Assembly: GCF_010669285.1 (NCBI RefSeq)
Contig: NZ_CP048711.1
Location: forward strand, 1,736,001 to 1,800,000
Reading direction: 5' to 3'
DNA length: 64,000 nt
DNA from: Kineobactrum salinum
GTDB lineage: Bacteria; Pseudomonadota; Gammaproteobacteria; Pseudomonadales; Halieaceae
Part shown: positions 62,745-64,000 of the stretch, piece after piece
How positions within the stretch are numbered: the stretch's first letter is position 1
Layout: the number at the start of each line of letters is the position of its first letter
Notes under the pieces: model-generated
What the model was told of the DNA's origin: nothing
Seen by the model: the letters and a program-made list of their open reading frames with translations, nothing else
Database searches by the model: none
Translations under genes and position numbers: made by a program

Positions 62745-63923
62745 TCAACCGCCGTTGTCCAGCCGCTCCGCCACGGCCTCCAGGCCGCCAAACACCGCCA
62801 TATACGTGTCCACCGACGCCGCCACCGGCTGCGAGCTCAACACCACCATGACCAACTCGCGGTCCCGGTCCATATAGATCACCTGGCCATGGATGCCCAG
62901 CGACAGCATGACCCCGCCCTCGGTATCCTTCACCCACATCTGGTTGCGGTAGTGCCACCCCGGCAGTGCCGGGCCGTACATCCCATCGGCAAAGCACTGC
63001 TTCGAGCTGGCATCGCCGCGCAGGGTGTCGTCGATCCAGCTGGCGGGGACGATACACTCCCCGCGCAGGCTGCCGCCGCTGTTCAGCATGCGGCCGAAAT
63101 TGAGCAGGTCCCTGGCACAGGCGCTCATGCCCGCCCCGACATAGGGAAAACCGGAGCGGTCCACCACGATGCTGGCGTCGTGGCGCATGCCCAGCCGGCC
63201 CCACAGCTCCGCCGCCAGCAGTGCCGACAGGGGCTGGCCCATGGCCCGTTCCAGCGCCATGCCCAGGACATTGGTGGCCACACTGGTGTAGTAAAACATC
63301 GAGCCATCCTCCCTGGCCTTGCCCCGCAGCGAACGGGCGTAGTCCAGCAGCGTGGCCGGGGTGCTGGCGGTCACCAGGGCCGGGTGCCAGCCCACCACGG
63401 CAGCTTCCCGCCAAAAATCCGTCTGCGGGTCGTTGTACTCTTCCTCGTAGCGCACTCCCGCCGACATATCGAGCAAATGACGCAGGGTGGTGCCCGCCCA
63501 GGCGGGAGTGCCCAGCTCCGGCACGTAGTCCGCCACCAGGCGATCCGGGTCCAGCTGGCCCCGCTCCACTGCGATTCCGGTCAACATGCCAACAAAGGTC
63601 TTGGTCACGGAATTCACCAAGTGGTGGGAATTGGCCCGCATGCCATTGAAATAGTGTTCCGCCAGCAGCTCATCGCCTTGCAGCACCAGGAAGGCATCGC
63701 AGCAGGTGTCGTCCAGCAGCTCCGCCACCGACCTGAGTGCCCCGGAGGTGCAGTGATACTCCCAATCCAGGATGTCCCGGGGCCGGGCCGCGGGCTCCGG
63801 ACCCAATGCCGGCCCCCGGGGCAGCCGGCAGCTGGGAAACAGCTCCTGCATGATCTGAAAACTGCGGCGATTGTGCGGGGCCTGGCCCCAGTTGCTGGTG
63901 GTCGGTTGCGGGCTGTGATTCAT
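62745..63923 (-). CDS. Serine hydrolase, beta-lactamase class C/esterase type
   Basis: A 392-residue serine beta-lactamase-like hydrolase. The SxxK motif is SVTK in HLVNSVTKTFVGM and the YxS/N motif is FYYTSVATNVLG; the third motif is less clear, with a GIHGQ segment near the C-terminus. Such proteins are usually esterases or D-aminopeptidases rather than antibiotic-degrading enzymes. No signal peptide follows from the ATG at 63923, which has AAGGAG 9 bases upstream. A perfect palindrome lies 31 bases upstream. Confidence 0.85.
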   Translation of the reverse strand: MNHSPQPTTSNWGQAPHNRRSFQIMQELFPSCRLPRGPALGPEPAARPRDILDWEYHCTSGALRSVAELLDDTCCDAFLVLQGDELLAEHYFNGMRANSHHLVNSVTKTFVGMLTGIAVERGQLDPDRLVADYVPELGTPAWAGTTLRHLLDMSAGVRYEEEYNDPQTDFWREAAVVGWHPALVTASTPATLLDYARSLRGKAREDGSMFYYTSVATNVLGMALERAMGQPLSALLAAELWGRLGMRHDASIVVDRSGFPYVGAGMSACARDLLNFGRMLNSGGSLRGECIVPASWIDDTLRGDASSKQCFADGMYGPALPGWHYRNQMWVKDTEGGVMLSLGIHGQVIYMDRDRELVMVVLSSQPVAASVDTYMAVFGGLEAVAERLDNGG

Positions 63924-63954
63924 CGGTGCGGATCTCCTTGCGATATTGACTGAC

Positions 63955-63970
63955 TGGTATATATATACCA
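63955..63970. promoter_or_regulatory. 16-base perfect palindrome upstream of the serine hydrolase gene
   Basis: TGGTATATATATACCA is a perfect palindrome in a short AT-rich region. It is probably an operator, possibly for a TetR-type regulator encoded beyond the window, overlapping the promoter. Confidence 0.55.
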
Positions 63971-64000
63971 TTATATGGGTCACAAATACCACAGCCGTAC

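Overview
The window is a GC-rich, gene-dense piece of a gammaproteobacterial chromosome. Its backbone carries the gene order known from Pseudomonas and relatives: hemC-hemD-hemX-hemY next to algR-algZ-argH, then lptM-lysA-dapF-DUF484-xerC-HAD, glnK/amtB, ubiK, yifB (comM), and later rep and cytochrome c5. The protein families and the palindromic dispersed repeats suggest a marine, aerobic member of the Cellvibrionales/Halieaceae type. That placement is an inference from content; there is no 16S gene here.

Layout. Bases 1-14972 hold ubiquinone (ubiD), tetrapyrrole (hemC/D/X/Y), the AlgZ/AlgR two-component pair, arginine (argH), lysine/peptidoglycan (lysA, dapF) and chromosome-dimer (xerC) genes. 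Bases 14973-20820 hold fold-back repeats, an NfeD/SPFH membrane pair, a REC-PAS-GGDEF protein, a P-II protein and an OafA-type acyltransferase. Bases 20845-23400 are a leftward nitrogen operon (TorF-type porin, glnK, amtB) with a good sigma-54 promoter upstream and a rho-independent terminator downstream. Bases 23588-25394 hold ubiK and yifB.

Bases 25397-55286 are an accessory block of about 30 kb between yifB and rep, with a different character. It holds two tandem-domain HxlR-type regulators, a TonB-dependent receptor, a class III cyclase-FHA protein, a PaaN-like aldehyde dehydrogenase, three acyl-CoA ligase-type enzymes, two thiolases, three short-chain dehydrogenases, two SRD5A-like DUF1295 membrane proteins, six small NTF2/SnoaL-like proteins, a DapB-like oxidoreductase, a carotenoid-oxygenase-family enzyme, a nitronate-monooxygenase-family flavoprotein, an MFS transporter and a PhoX-like protein. 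Together they look like an undescribed uptake and catabolic system for a hydrophobic substrate (aromatic, terpenoid or steroid-like) degraded as CoA thioesters. A shared sequence motif (CTTGCATAANNAGACTT and variants) lies upstream of most transcription units in this block and is a candidate operator for the HxlR proteins.

Bases 55491-64000 return to mostly core genes: rep, a membrane dipeptidase, cytochrome c5, a GST, two lipoproteins, an SDR and a serine hydrolase.

Caution on sequence quality: ten genes are broken by eleven single-base losses, all in G or C runs. In every case adding one G or C restores a full-length, family-typical protein. These look like homopolymer undercalls rather than real pseudogenes, and those genes are annotated across the break. 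No rRNA, tRNA, CRISPR array or insertion sequence was recognised.
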